Assembly (NCBI RefSeq): GCF_904848625.1
Contig: NZ_CAJHCP010000004.1
Span: 372,001-436,000, forward strand
Origin: Paraburkholderia metrosideri
GTDB lineage: Bacteria; Pseudomonadota; Gammaproteobacteria; Burkholderiales; Burkholderiaceae
Length of the DNA: 64,000 bases
Direction of reading: 5' to 3'
Position numbers and translations under genes: made by a program
Notes under the pieces: model-generated
Databases searched by the model: none
What the model was told of the DNA's origin: nothing
Seen by the model: the letters and a program-made list of their open reading frames with translations, nothing else
Part shown: one piece after another, positions 27,021 through 36,158 of the stretch
How positions within the stretch are numbered: the stretch's first letter is position 1
Layout of the letters: each line of letters opens with the position of its first letter

Positions 27021-28424
27021 TTAGCCGAGATTCACCGAAACCGATGCTTGCTCGCCATCACGCACCACCGTGACGGACACGCTGTCGTCCGCCTGCGAAA
27101 TGATCTGCTTCAGTTGCTGGACGTTGCGAATCAGGGTGCCGTCGACCGCGACGATGATGTCGCCGGCCTGAATGCCCGCAGCCGCGGCCGGACCGGTGGC
27201 CTGTTGCACGACGACCCCGCCGGGCAACGACGCTTCCTGCTGTTCATCTTGCGTGAGCGGTCGAACTGCAACACCGAGACGCGGACGCGACTGTTGTTGC
27301 TGCTGCACACGCGGCGCAGCCGACGCGACCTGAGCGGACTGCGCGCCCACCGTTACCGACAACTTATGCTCACCGCCGCCGCGCCATACGTTGATCGTCG
27401 CGGTCGTTCCGGGCGCGAGTTGCGACACTTGCGCGATCAGATCGCGGGTACTGTCGACACGTGCACCGTTCAAGCCGACGATCACGTCACCCTGGCGCAA
27501 GCCAGCCGCCTGAGCGGGGCCACTCGGATCGACCGAGCCGACCAGCGCGCCATGTGTCGTGTCGAGACCCAGCGACTTTGCCTGTTCTTCGGTGACGGGT
27601 TCGACGCCCACGCCGATCCGGCCGCGGCTCACATGACCGGTTCGCACGAGTTGGTCTTTCACGTGCATCGCCGCGTCGATCGGGATGGCGAACGACAGGC
27701 CCTGGAAGCCGCCTGTGCGCGAATAGATCATCGAATTGATACCGATGACTTCACCGTTCAGATTGAACAGTGGACCGCCCGAATTGCCAGGATTGACCGG
27801 CACGTCGGTTTGAATAAACGGGATCGGACTATCGTCGGAGAACGTGCGTGCTTTCGCACTGATGATGCCGGATGTCACCGTGCTGTCGAAGCCGTACGGC
27901 GAACCGATTGCGACCACCCACTCACCGACCTTGCTATGGGCAGGGTCGCCGATCTTCACAGTTGGCAAGCTCGACGCATCGATCTTAAGCACCGCGACGT
28001 CGGACGTTTTATCGGTTCCGATGACTTGCGCGTGGAATTCACGGCCGTCCGTCAACTTGACGGTCACCTTATCGGCACCTTCGACGACGTGGTTGTTCGT
28101 CAGGATGTACCCGTCCTGACTAATGATGAACCCCGAGCCGAGCGCTTCACCGCCGCCGCTGCTTTCACCGTTTTCATCGCGTGAAGCTGCGTGGCTCGCG
28201 CCGATGTGCACGACCGCAGGCCCGTAGGTCGAAACAATGCTGGCGAAGTTCGGCGTGGCCGCATTCGTGCCACCAGTTGCAGTGGGAACGCTGGTGGTGA
28301 CCAGGCCACCGCGAGCGTCGCTTGCCGACGCTTCGGCGCTGCGGTGGCTAATCGCATAAGTACCTGCAAGCGCGAGCACGATGCAAGCGGCAGCGCTACC
28401 GCGCCATTGTTTTTTAGTGACCAT
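27021..28424 (-). CDS. Periplasmic serine protease, HtrA/DegP-DegQ family
   Basis: The 467-residue envelope protease removes misfolded proteins. The N-terminal membrane anchor or signal (AAACIVLALAGTYAIS) is followed by the trypsin-like domain with the catalytic triad at H112 (LTNNHVVEG), D142 (SDVAVLKID) and S215 (NPGNSGGPLF). Two PDZ domains follow (GRIGVGVEPV... and LGVAVRPLT...), with a Gln-rich linker between them. No clear signal-peptidase site is seen, so it may stay membrane-tethered like DegS. DegS, however, has only one PDZ domain. Single-gene unit, convergent with the RND operon. Confidence 0.95.
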   Translation of the reverse strand: MVTKKQWRGSAAACIVLALAGTYAISHRSAEASASDARGGLVTTSVPTATGGTNAATPNFASIVSTYGPAVVHIGASHAASRDENGESSGGGEALGSGFIISQDGYILTNNHVVEGADKVTVKLTDGREFHAQVIGTDKTSDVAVLKIDASSLPTVKIGDPAHSKVGEWVVAIGSPYGFDSTVTSGIISAKARTFSDDSPIPFIQTDVPVNPGNSGGPLFNLNGEVIGINSMIYSRTGGFQGLSFAIPIDAAMHVKDQLVRTGHVSRGRIGVGVEPVTEEQAKSLGLDTTHGALVGSVDPSGPAQAAGLRQGDVIVGLNGARVDSTRDLIAQVSQLAPGTTATINVWRGGGEHKLSVTVGAQSAQVASAAPRVQQQQQSRPRLGVAVRPLTQDEQQEASLPGGVVVQQATGPAAAAGIQAGDIIVAVDGTLIRNVQQLKQIISQADDSVSVTVVRDGEQASVSVNLG

Positions 28425-29140
28425 ATCTGGGTAGGGTGCGGTGTATGACGTGAGGGAAGCGTAATGTAGATGGCTCCACTTAAAGGAATCTTAAAAATCC
28501 CGCGACACCTCGAAGCGCCCGCACGATGCGGCTTTCATGAGGATTCGGAGCAATGGAAAACACCAGGGAAACAGGACGGCGGCACTCGCCACAACGTGCG
28601 GAAAAGCAGTTATCTGCGCACGCAAATAGCAGATCGGAAGCGTGGTTTGCAAGCTGCTTTTAATCGTGGATCACCGGAAAACTGTGCGTCCGCCTAGTTG
28701 CGCGCGCGAGTGCGAAGCATCGCAAAGCAATTCGTCGGAATGAAAAATCGTCGCAACGTAGCCGCAAGAATTAGTTTTTTCCCAGTGATTTATCCGTTGC
28801 AGAAACGCAACGTGTTCAACGCCACCGCGTTTATTTACGCATCACGCCGGTCGAGTCTTCAAGCCGTTGAATTCATATTTAACTATTGCGACCGGCGAGT
28901 CCGGCGTGCATAAGAGCCTTGAGATGAGAGGACTTCTATCCATAGTGCAGCCGTTCTCCGGTCCAACTTATCTGTCGCTGACATCTTTATGAAGGTGCGC
29001 GGATGCAGTGCCAATTCATCGCTGTCAAGCTTTGCCGCCACTGACCACGTCGCGCGTGCCCTAATTTTTTTTACCCAATTTCGTGCTTTGACGTTATCGT
29101 CTCACTGCGAGCTTAATTCGTAGACCAATGGGAGTTCCGT
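28425..29140. other. 716-bp region without a confident gene
   Basis: The stretch separates divergently oriented protease and phospholipase genes. Short frames at 28470-28697 and 28698-28913 lack recognisable composition. The right half (28730-28900) is AT-richer. It presumably holds both promoters; no operator stands out. Confidence 0.45.
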
Positions 29141-30475
29141 GTGGGGAATCGATTGATGTCTCGGGTGAAGAAAGACAGCATCTCCGTAGTTAGCGGCCGC
29201 GACTCGCGTTTATCCGGGTTGTCTTTTGGCATCAGCATTCTGATGCTTTGCGCCGCCTACCCCGTCTACAGTTTCGCGAGCGTTTCGGTGCTCCGTCCGC
29301 CGCGCGAAGCAGTCTCCAGCAAACCGCTCGAAGTCACCATCGTCTATTCCGGCGACCAGCCGGGTGGCACCGAGGTAGACATCCCCGCGCAGTTGAACAT
29401 CGCGATCAGCAACACCGACATCTCGCCCAGACCATTGATGCTCGCGCGCGAAAGCGGCGCGCCGGATCACATCAAGCTGGCAGGCGGCGAACTCAAAGCG
29501 GTCCGCTATAGCGGGCAATGGCCCGAGTGGGCTCGCGGTGCCATGAAAATCGATGTGCCGAGTCTGGATGTTTCGCCATCGTTCGTATTGCTCACTCGCC
29601 CACCCCATTCCGCGAAACCAGAGGCAATGGCGTCGGCGGACAGCACCCATGGCGACACGTCCGCGACCGTCACCGTGCCTTCGGAGCCTGTCACGGCTGC
29701 GTCGCTTTCCGCTGGGTCTGCTGCGAATAAAGCGTCCGGCCCCGACCTGAATAGCTTTCTTGTCAGTCGTCTCTCCACCTTCGAACCGATGTATTTCGCC
29801 GATGGTTCGAATGGAGAAAATCTCGCGAAATTCCAGTTGAGCTTTAAATTCCGGATGGTCATCCCGGACGATCCGCGATCGCGCGGCTTCCTCGACAACC
29901 TGTATTTCGGCTATACGCAGACTTCGTTGTGGGACCTCGGCGAGTACTCCGCCCCGTTCCGCGATACGAGCTACATGCCTCAACTGTTCTACTACCTGCC
30001 CGATACCGGCTGGAAGAGTTCATGGTTCAGCAAGATGGCTCTGATGACCGGCTATGAGCATGAATCGAATGGGCGCGACGGACCTGAATCGCGTGGTGTC
30101 GACATATTCTTCGTGCGACCTACGTGGGAATTCGGCGATGTGGATGGCAACCACCTGACTGTATCGCCAAAGGTCTATTTCTACGCTCACATTGCCGGCG
30201 AGAATCACGACATTGCCGACTATCGCGGCTATATGGACCTGCTGCTCAAATACGGCAGCAACGACGGCTGGCAACTCGCCACGACGCTGCGAAAGGGAAC
30301 GAAATCCACCTACGGCAGCATCGATACGCAATTCACCTACCCGCTATCGCATCTGATCAATAGCCGTTGGGGCGGCTTCCTGTGGGTTGGCTTCTTTACC
30401 GGCTACGGTGAAGATATTCTCGATTACAACCAGCATCGCTGGATTGCACGGATCGGTTATAGCGTCGCGCGTTAA
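29141..30475 (+). CDS. pldA: Outer-membrane phospholipase A1 (OMPLA) with an N-terminal extension
   Basis: The enzyme hydrolyses phospholipids in the outer leaflet of the outer membrane and is normally a calcium-dependent dimer. The catalytic pair is H307/S309 in TGYEHESNGRDG. The position of the third triad residue (Asn156 in E. coli) is D321 here (ESRGVDIFF). The barrel begins at about residue 205, and the first 200 residues are extra: a signal-like segment and a beta-rich, Pro/Ser/Thr-rich domain absent from the 289-residue E. coli enzyme. The start is GTG at 29141 with GGGAG seven bases before it; an ATG follows at 29156. Confidence 0.9.
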   Translation: MGNRLMSRVKKDSISVVSGRDSRLSGLSFGISILMLCAAYPVYSFASVSVLRPPREAVSSKPLEVTIVYSGDQPGGTEVDIPAQLNIAISNTDISPRPLMLARESGAPDHIKLAGGELKAVRYSGQWPEWARGAMKIDVPSLDVSPSFVLLTRPPHSAKPEAMASADSTHGDTSATVTVPSEPVTAASLSAGSAANKASGPDLNSFLVSRLSTFEPMYFADGSNGENLAKFQLSFKFRMVIPDDPRSRGFLDNLYFGYTQTSLWDLGEYSAPFRDTSYMPQLFYYLPDTGWKSSWFSKMALMTGYEHESNGRDGPESRGVDIFFVRPTWEFGDVDGNHLTVSPKVYFYAHIAGENHDIADYRGYMDLLLKYGSNDGWQLATTLRKGTKSTYGSIDTQFTYPLSHLINSRWGGFLWVGFFTGYGEDILDYNQHRWIARIGYSVAR

Positions 30476-30664
30476 TTCACCCTGCTTGCGCGCTGTCAAC
30501 TTCCAGACACAGGCTCTAATTGAGCGCTGCGGCGTGGCTACCGCGAGGAGCCACGCGTCCTAATTTCCCGCTAATTCGTCAGGAACAAGATTGCTTTGTA
30601 CCGCACGGAAATGTCATTAACGACTTCCGCAGATGCAGTGCAAACCTGATGAGGATTAGCAATC

Positions 30665-30811
30665 ATGGACACGCAAACCACGCCTTCTACCCTATCCGAC
30701 GACACCACCGAAAACACAACGGATACCGCAGCAGCCGCAGACCAACAAGCCCCGCTACCGGACGACGATCTGTTGCCGTTCTACTTTCTCTCGATGGCGG
30801 GTAGTTACTGA
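30665..30811 (+). CDS. Possible 48-residue peptide
   Basis: A short frame encodes MDTQTTPSTLSDDTTENT, an Ala/Gln/Pro/Asp-rich middle, and a distinct hydrophobic end (PDDDLLPFYFLSMAGSY). A GAGG site lies 11 bases before the ATG. The acidic, Thr-rich body and aromatic tail look unlike random GC-rich sequence. It sits between pldA and the convergent sensor-kinase gene. No family is recognised, and it may not be translated. Confidence 0.45.
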   Translation: MDTQTTPSTLSDDTTENTTDTAAAADQQAPLPDDDLLPFYFLSMAGSY

Positions 30812-30851
30812 CGTGATCAGCGTGTGCTGCACGGCTTCGCACAAAAACTCA

Positions 30852-32180
30852 TCACTTCGGACGCACACGTGGAAACTCGGCCTGCGCGACCAGCCCCGAG
30901 CGATGATCGCCGCGACTCGACACGCGGGCACGTCCGCCATATTTTGCGAGCGTGGCTCGCACGATCGCCAGTCCGAGGCCCGAGCCCTCCACATCGGTCG
31001 AGCCGACCCGCACGAAACGCTCGAATACGAGCTCCTGCAATTGCGGCGCTATCCCCGGGCCGTCGTCGATGACTTCGATAGAAACGGTGGCGTCATTCGC
31101 CGTCACGCGCACGTCGACCGTCCCGCCTTCGACCCCGTAACGCAGCGCGTTTTCGACCAGATTTTTCACGACGACCTGCACGTCCGTCTTCGTTGCGCGC
31201 ACGACGGCCGCGTCGAGATGCGCCACGCCGAGATCGATATTGCGCGCCATCGCAATTGGAAGATGGGCGGCGATGACGTCGGCGATGACTTCACGTACAT
31301 CGACATCCTCGAGTTGCGCAGTGCTCGCTCGCGTATCGGCGCGCGCGAGACTCAGCATCTGGCTGACGAGATACGCACTTCTGATAATACCGGCGCGCAT
31401 TTCTTCGAAACGCTCTGCATTTGCCGGGTAAATCGAATGCCGCAGATTGTCCGCCTGCAATTGCAACGCGGCAATCGGCGAACGCAATTCGTGCGCGGCG
31501 TCAGCAATAAATTTCTTCTCCGACTCGATCATGCGACCCAGCCGCGCGGTCAGCGAATTGATCGAATCGACAAACGGCAGCAGATCGGTCGGCACATGAT
31601 CTGTCGAGATCGGCGTCAGACGATTCACGTCGAGCGCCTTCACCTCGTTCGCCAACCGGTCGACACGACGCATCGACGAGCGCACTACCACAATGACCGC
31701 GACCCACATCAGCGGCATCAACAGCACGGTTGGCCAGAGCGTGGTCAACGCGGAATCCCGCACCACCGCTTCGCGCACGCGTATCCGCTGGCCGACTTCG
31801 ACGATCCGGTCGCCACTGTGCACGGTGAAAATACGCCATTCGTCGTTGTCGGCCACCTGCTGTGAGAAGCCGGGTTGCACATTGCGATTGAAGTGAATGG
31901 ACGGGTCGGTGGCGCGCGACGGACTGACTTCGTCGCCGCTCCAGATCTGGATTTGCAGATCCTGCGGGCGCTGCGCGCCGGGTTCGGGCGCCTTGACGAT
32001 GATGTCGGCCATGCCGGCGGCAAGGCGAATAGCGACGTCGCTCAGCCGGGTATCGAGCAACGCGTGGGTCGCCGCGCTCGACGCCACATAAGAACCGGCT
32101 GCGTGCACCAGGCCGACCACAATGACGACGGCGCTCAGCGCAATGACCAGTTGCGTGCCCAGCGAGCCTCTTTTTTTCAT
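30852..32180 (-). CDS. Two-component sensor histidine kinase (QseC/PmrB-like)
   Basis: The 442-residue inner-membrane kinase has two membrane helices (about 10-33 and 148-166) around a periplasmic sensor domain of about 110 residues, followed by a HAMP-like linker. The phospho-accepting His is H230 in FIADAAHELRSP. The ATPase domain has the N box LVENALRYG, G1 DDGPGI and G2 GSGLGLAI. It is divergent from, not co-directional with, its presumed partner regulator at 32377. The signal it senses is unknown. Confidence 0.93.
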   Translation of the reverse strand: MKKRGSLGTQLVIALSAVVIVVGLVHAAGSYVASSAATHALLDTRLSDVAIRLAAGMADIIVKAPEPGAQRPQDLQIQIWSGDEVSPSRATDPSIHFNRNVQPGFSQQVADNDEWRIFTVHSGDRIVEVGQRIRVREAVVRDSALTTLWPTVLLMPLMWVAVIVVVRSSMRRVDRLANEVKALDVNRLTPISTDHVPTDLLPFVDSINSLTARLGRMIESEKKFIADAAHELRSPIAALQLQADNLRHSIYPANAERFEEMRAGIIRSAYLVSQMLSLARADTRASTAQLEDVDVREVIADVIAAHLPIAMARNIDLGVAHLDAAVVRATKTDVQVVVKNLVENALRYGVEGGTVDVRVTANDATVSIEVIDDGPGIAPQLQELVFERFVRVGSTDVEGSGLGLAIVRATLAKYGGRARVSSRGDHRSGLVAQAEFPRVRPK

Positions 32181-32376
32181 ATCGAACCTGAATGGAGTCG
32201 AAACAAGCTTCGCCCGAAATCAGCGCGACGGCCCGGACCGGCCGCTCCGAACTGCGGACAAACGCGTGGCGGCAACGCGTGCGTCGGTTATCATTCTATC
32301 GCCCGGGCACGACGGTTCTGCTGCGAACCGCGCGCTGCCAGCCAGGCACTACCGGATTATTGCCGACAGGACGATC

Positions 32377-33057
32377 ATGAGAGTTCTCCTCGTTGAAGAC
32401 GATCTGCAGATTGGCCAAAGTCTGCTGCGAGCACTGAAAGATGCCGACTATAGCGTCGACTGGGTCAGAGACGGCATTGCCGGTCGCGATGCGCTGGCCA
32501 ATGCCGAATACACCGTTGTACTACTCGATCTCGGCCTGCCCGGCTTAAGCGGCATTGAATTGCTGAAAGCATCGCGCGCCGCCGGCAATGCGGTGCCAGT
32601 CCTGATCCTGACGGCGCGTGACGATCTCGATTCGCGAGTGCAGGGGCTCGACGTCGGCGCGGACGACTATCTGCTCAAACCCTTCGACGTCCCTGAACTG
32701 CTGGCCCGCATTCGCGCCGTATTGCGGCGCAAGGCCGGCTACGCATCGTCGCGTCTCGGCGACGATTCGCTCGCGCTCGATCTCGACAAACGCACGCTGA
32801 CCTGCAATGGCGCCACCACGGTTCTCTCCGCACGCGAATTTGCGCTGATGCTCGCGTTTCTCGAGCGTCCCGGCACGATCCTGTCGCGCGAACAGCTCGA
32901 GGACCGCCTGTACGGGTGGGGTAAAGAGGTCGAAAGCAATGCGGTCGATGTGCTGATCCACTCCGTGCGCAAGAAATTCGGGGTGTCGGTGATTCGCAAT
33001 GTGCGAGGTCTCGGGTGGACCGTGATGCTCGGCGATGCGGACAAAGGGCAAGCGTGA
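32377..33057 (+). CDS. Two-component response regulator, OmpR/PhoB family
   Basis: The 226-residue regulator has a receiver domain with the acidic pair E7/D8-D9, phospho-acceptor D51 (VVLLDLGLPG) and the conserved Lys in DYLLKPF. A winged-helix DNA-binding domain follows (LSAREFALMLAFLERPG, then VDVLIHSVRKKFG). The frame is open upstream to 32122, but the ATG at 32377 starts exactly at the receiver domain. It most resembles the QseB/PmrA group. The promoters of both partners should lie in 32181-32376. Confidence 0.94.
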   Translation: MRVLLVEDDLQIGQSLLRALKDADYSVDWVRDGIAGRDALANAEYTVVLLDLGLPGLSGIELLKASRAAGNAVPVLILTARDDLDSRVQGLDVGADDYLLKPFDVPELLARIRAVLRRKAGYASSRLGDDSLALDLDKRTLTCNGATTVLSAREFALMLAFLERPGTILSREQLEDRLYGWGKEVESNAVDVLIHSVRKKFGVSVIRNVRGLGWTVMLGDADKGQA

Positions 33058-33132
33058 CGACCGTTGCGACCGTCTGTGACGGTGGCTTGCTTCGGTCGGC
33101 GCACAAGCAACTGCCGCGCCGGACGATCGGCT

Positions 33133-34140
33133 TCACCGCTCAGCCGCACTCTCCCAGCGCCGCTGAATAAACGCCGACGCATAAGCCAACGCCGCGCGCG
33201 CTTCCGGCAAGAACGGCGAAAAACATTGCCACGCGTGAGGCACGGCGTGCCACTGCGCGAACTCCACGGCGTTCCCTTCGCGCTGAAGTTTGGCGGCCAA
33301 CTCGCGCGCGTCAGTGTTCAACGCTTCAGTGTCGCTGGTCTGGATGTGGATGGGCGGCAAATCATGCAGCCGTGCTCTCGCGGGCGAAGCGAGCAACTCG
33401 AAGCGGCGCGCGTGACGCAGGTACATGTTCGCCGCCGCTTCCATCGCAGTCCGGTTCATCGTCATCGCGTTGTGGCCGGCACGCCAGGTAGTCGTCAGAT
33501 CGGCCCATGGCGAAAACAGTACCGCTCCGGACGGCAGCGGATCGCCCGCTTCACGCAACGCGATCAGCATCGCTAGCGCGAGTCCCGCACCTGCAGAATC
33601 TCCGGCCACAACGATCGACTGAGGCGCCATGCCGCGGTCGAGCAACGTCCGGTAAGCACGCAAGGCGTCCTGCAAGGCGGCGGGGAACGGATGTTCGGGC
33701 GCAAGGCTATAGTCCAGCGCGAACACCGCTGCGTTCGACGAGCGGGCCAATTCGACCGTCAATGCACGGTGCGTTTCCGGAGAGCCGAAATAGTACGCGC
33801 CGCCGTGCAAATAAAGTACCGCACGCTCGATTGGCGCCGCCACGGCCTTACCTGGGCTCAGCCATTCGCCTTTGAGTTCGCAGTCGGCATGGCGGCGCAC
33901 GTGCGGGTAAAGCATGGCCGCCGCGATCCGGCCAGGCCGCGTGTAGCGATGCGCGCGCAGCCGGAGTGTGTGGACATCGGGTGCCGGACGGCGGCTCGAG
34001 CCGAAGTGAATCGCCATGATCAGCGGAATCGCGCGACGCAGCCACGCGGCTTGCCAACTTTCAGCAGACGGTTGCGGCGGTAGTTCGCTCAGCACGACGG
34101 ATTCCGGCGCTGACGTGAGCGGCGATGGTTGAACGTTCAT
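33133..34140 (-). CDS. Alpha/beta hydrolase, HSL-type (GDXG) esterase
   Basis: The 335-residue esterase carries the HSL-family oxyanion motif HGGAYYFG and the nucleophile elbow GDSAG. The catalytic Asp is probably in QTSDTEALNTDA and the His in VPHAWQCF. These enzymes hydrolyse short- to medium-chain acyl esters in the cytoplasm. The ATG at 34140 (MNVQPSPL) is preferred over 34224. An extended N-terminal cap of about 90 residues precedes the HGG motif. It converges with the response-regulator gene. Confidence 0.9.
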   Translation of the reverse strand: MNVQPSPLTSAPESVVLSELPPQPSAESWQAAWLRRAIPLIMAIHFGSSRRPAPDVHTLRLRAHRYTRPGRIAAAMLYPHVRRHADCELKGEWLSPGKAVAAPIERAVLYLHGGAYYFGSPETHRALTVELARSSNAAVFALDYSLAPEHPFPAALQDALRAYRTLLDRGMAPQSIVVAGDSAGAGLALAMLIALREAGDPLPSGAVLFSPWADLTTTWRAGHNAMTMNRTAMEAAANMYLRHARRFELLASPARARLHDLPPIHIQTSDTEALNTDARELAAKLQREGNAVEFAQWHAVPHAWQCFSPFLPEARAALAYASAFIQRRWESAAER

Positions 34141-34280
34141 GATGATGTGCTCAAAGAAGGCCGCCCATCGCGGCCAGATGGCGACAACGCTACGGGCGCG
34201 GCTCCCGAAATTGCAGAAGCCCACTCGTAGGGTTGCCTGTGCTTTTCAAAGCATTGCAGATGGACCCGGTGGCCTCTGCC

Positions 34281-34574
34281 TCAACGGCGCCAGTAGCCGT
34301 AGCCATAACCGCCATGCCAGCCGCCGTAGTAATGCGGATACCACTGCGGATGTCCGTAATACCCGACCACGACCGGTGCGCTATAGACAGGCGGTGGCGG
34401 CGGTGCGTAATAGACCGGCGGCGCATAAACCGGCACGACAGACGCTACCGGCAGCACGGGAATCGCTGGCGCGGCAAGCCCCACTCCGACTCCGACGAAC
34501 ACATGGGCTTCAGCGCAACTCACTAAGCCGACGCCGAGCGCTGCAGCGACGACCAGATGGCGAACGACTTTCAT
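34281..34574 (-). CDS. Secreted Pro/Tyr/Val-rich small protein
   Basis: The 97-residue protein has a Sec signal peptide (MKVVRHLVVAAALGVGLVSC and following, cut near AEA|HVF). The mature part is low-complexity: YAPPVYYAPPPPPVY, then an aromatic, Gly-rich tail (PQWYPHYYGGWHGGYGYGYWRR-like). Similar PXPV/Tyr-rich exported proteins are frequent in Burkholderia and have no known function. A Cys near the cleavage site could allow lipidation. Confidence 0.75.
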   Translation of the reverse strand: MKVVRHLVVAAALGVGLVSCAEAHVFVGVGVGLAAPAIPVLPVASVVPVYAPPVYYAPPPPPVYSAPVVVGYYGHPQWYPHYYGGWHGGYGYGYWRR

Positions 34575-34893
34575 TTTTCACTCCTTTGCCGAGCGACGCG
34601 AGTCTGTTGACCGCATCGAATGACTGCATTGTGGACATGCAAAGTGAGCAGAGAATTAGCGCTTTGTTTGAGCGGGGGTGGAGCACCGCCGACGAATTCC
34701 CGCCGGCATTTGGCGCTCATTTCCAGCTCATTCTTCGTCTTTACGATTCAGTTCATCGACGGGCGGCGCAACGATCCGACAGCCGGAACCCAACGCCCGT
34801 CGCCGACGTTGCGACACGACATCCCGCGAATTGACCGCGGCCTAGCCGCCAGTCGCATCAATCATTGAAATGGGAATTGAAACGGAGCACATC
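34575..34893. other. Intergenic region between divergent small genes
   Basis: No convincing gene or hairpin is seen in these 319 bases; reading frames crossing it are featureless. Confidence 0.4.
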
Positions 34894-35082
34894 ATGTTTG
34901 CAGAATTCGCACGGAAAATCGGCGCGCTTTTCGTCACCACCGCGGAATTTGAACGGGACAATTATCTGGCGTCGTCGGTCGATCACGCCGATCTCGAACA
35001 CCGGATCCGGCATTTTGAAACCAACACTTATCCGATGCGTTGTTATTCATCCGGCACACATCGCGACGTGAGCGCTTTTTGA
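34894..35082 (+). CDS. DUF3563 family small protein
   Basis: The 62-residue product begins MFAEFARKIGALFVTTAEFERDNYLASSVDHADLEHRIRHFE-like, matching the DUF3563 pattern of Burkholderiales: an amphipathic helix, ExxRDxYLAxSxDxxDLExRxR, and a short tail. The function is unknown. An ACGGAG site precedes the ATG. Single-gene unit. Confidence 0.8.
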   Translation: MFAEFARKIGALFVTTAEFERDNYLASSVDHADLEHRIRHFETNTYPMRCYSSGTHRDVSAF

Positions 35083-35272
35083 GCGCAGACGGCGCTACGC
35101 TCTCACCTAATCGTTGTTAGCGGCGTCAGGGCGTAGGAAATGGGGCGGCGACCCGCGATCTACCTCGTCACCAACCACGTACAGAGGATGATGACGACGG
35201 TAGTGGGAAAACCTCCCGAACCGCATGCACCGCAGCCCAGAAAAGGCTGAGTGGGATCGCCTGTTGAGCGCA

Positions 35273-36061
35273 TCATTTCTGCGCTTTAGGCCGCTTCCAG
35301 TGATCCGGCCGAAAAAAATACAGACTCAGCAGTGCCATGATGGCAATGCCAACGCCACTGCCCCACATCGCGACGCTTCGACGCCATTCCATGTGCGCGA
35401 TGTCCGCTTGCAACTGCGGCGTTTGCACCAGATCGCACTGGTCGGCGATCTGACCCGGCGCGTAACGCGCAGTGACGGCGGCGCCAGACGGCAACATCGA
35501 GTCCAGCCGGCAGACCTGATCGGCAAACGCTGCCGGATCAATCGCATAAGGCGTCAGTGCCATCGCTCCAGCCAGACCCAATGCGCTGCAATCATGCCGC
35601 GCGCAATGACGCCAGATCGCGCTTGCCGGAACGCCCGGCTTAAGCAGCGGCAGCATCGCTGCCTCGAAGTTCCGCCGCGAGCTTTCGCGCACGGCTGGCG
35701 GCGCACGGTCTTCTCGCACGAAAGTATGGGCATCGGGATAGACGGGCCTGAGCGCGTCGTGAACCTCGGCAACGGCAATCACACCGCCAATGGCGAACAC
35801 AAAGCAAAGAATCCACCAGCCCAAAGCCGCCATGAGTCGCAGATTGCTCTCACGGTTGCCGCCATTCGCGTACTTCTCGTTGATCGGGATGTTTTGTAAG
35901 TCGTAATACTGCTGGAGTTTGTGTGCAGCGCTTTGCGGGGTGTCATAGTGTGCCACGCCAGCCGCGATCTGCGCGCTGGTATTGTTGTGATTGAGCGATC
36001 CGCTGTTAATGAACTGCCCGCTGTCATTGCGTTCGAAACCATTGCCGTCCGTATAGCTCAT
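35273..36061 (-). CDS. Unrecognised two-helix membrane protein
   Basis: The 262-residue product has a hydrophilic Asn/Gly-rich N-terminus (SYTDGNGFERNDSGQF) and a membrane helix near residues 80-100 (ALGWWILCFVFAIGGVIAVA). A central region with four Cys (RHCARHDCSALGLAG, QVCRLDSM, DQCDLVQ) could form disulfides outside the cytoplasm. A second helix lies near the C-terminus (WGSGVGIAIMALLSLYFF). The ATG at 36061 is preferred over 36091. It is the last gene of a four-gene minus-strand set, about 100 bases after the lipase-like gene. I do not recognise the family. Confidence 0.7.
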   Translation of the reverse strand: MSYTDGNGFERNDSGQFINSGSLNHNNTSAQIAAGVAHYDTPQSAAHKLQQYYDLQNIPINEKYANGGNRESNLRLMAALGWWILCFVFAIGGVIAVAEVHDALRPVYPDAHTFVREDRAPPAVRESSRRNFEAAMLPLLKPGVPASAIWRHCARHDCSALGLAGAMALTPYAIDPAAFADQVCRLDSMLPSGAAVTARYAPGQIADQCDLVQTPQLQADIAHMEWRRSVAMWGSGVGIAIMALLSLYFFRPDHWKRPKAQK

Positions 36062-36158
36062 CGGCCTTCCTTTCGTGGTTGGGTCCAGCAAACAGTTCGC
36101 CGCGCCGTCCTGCCTTCCTGCATTCGCGCGAACACGGACCTTGTTCGGCCGCCGTGGC

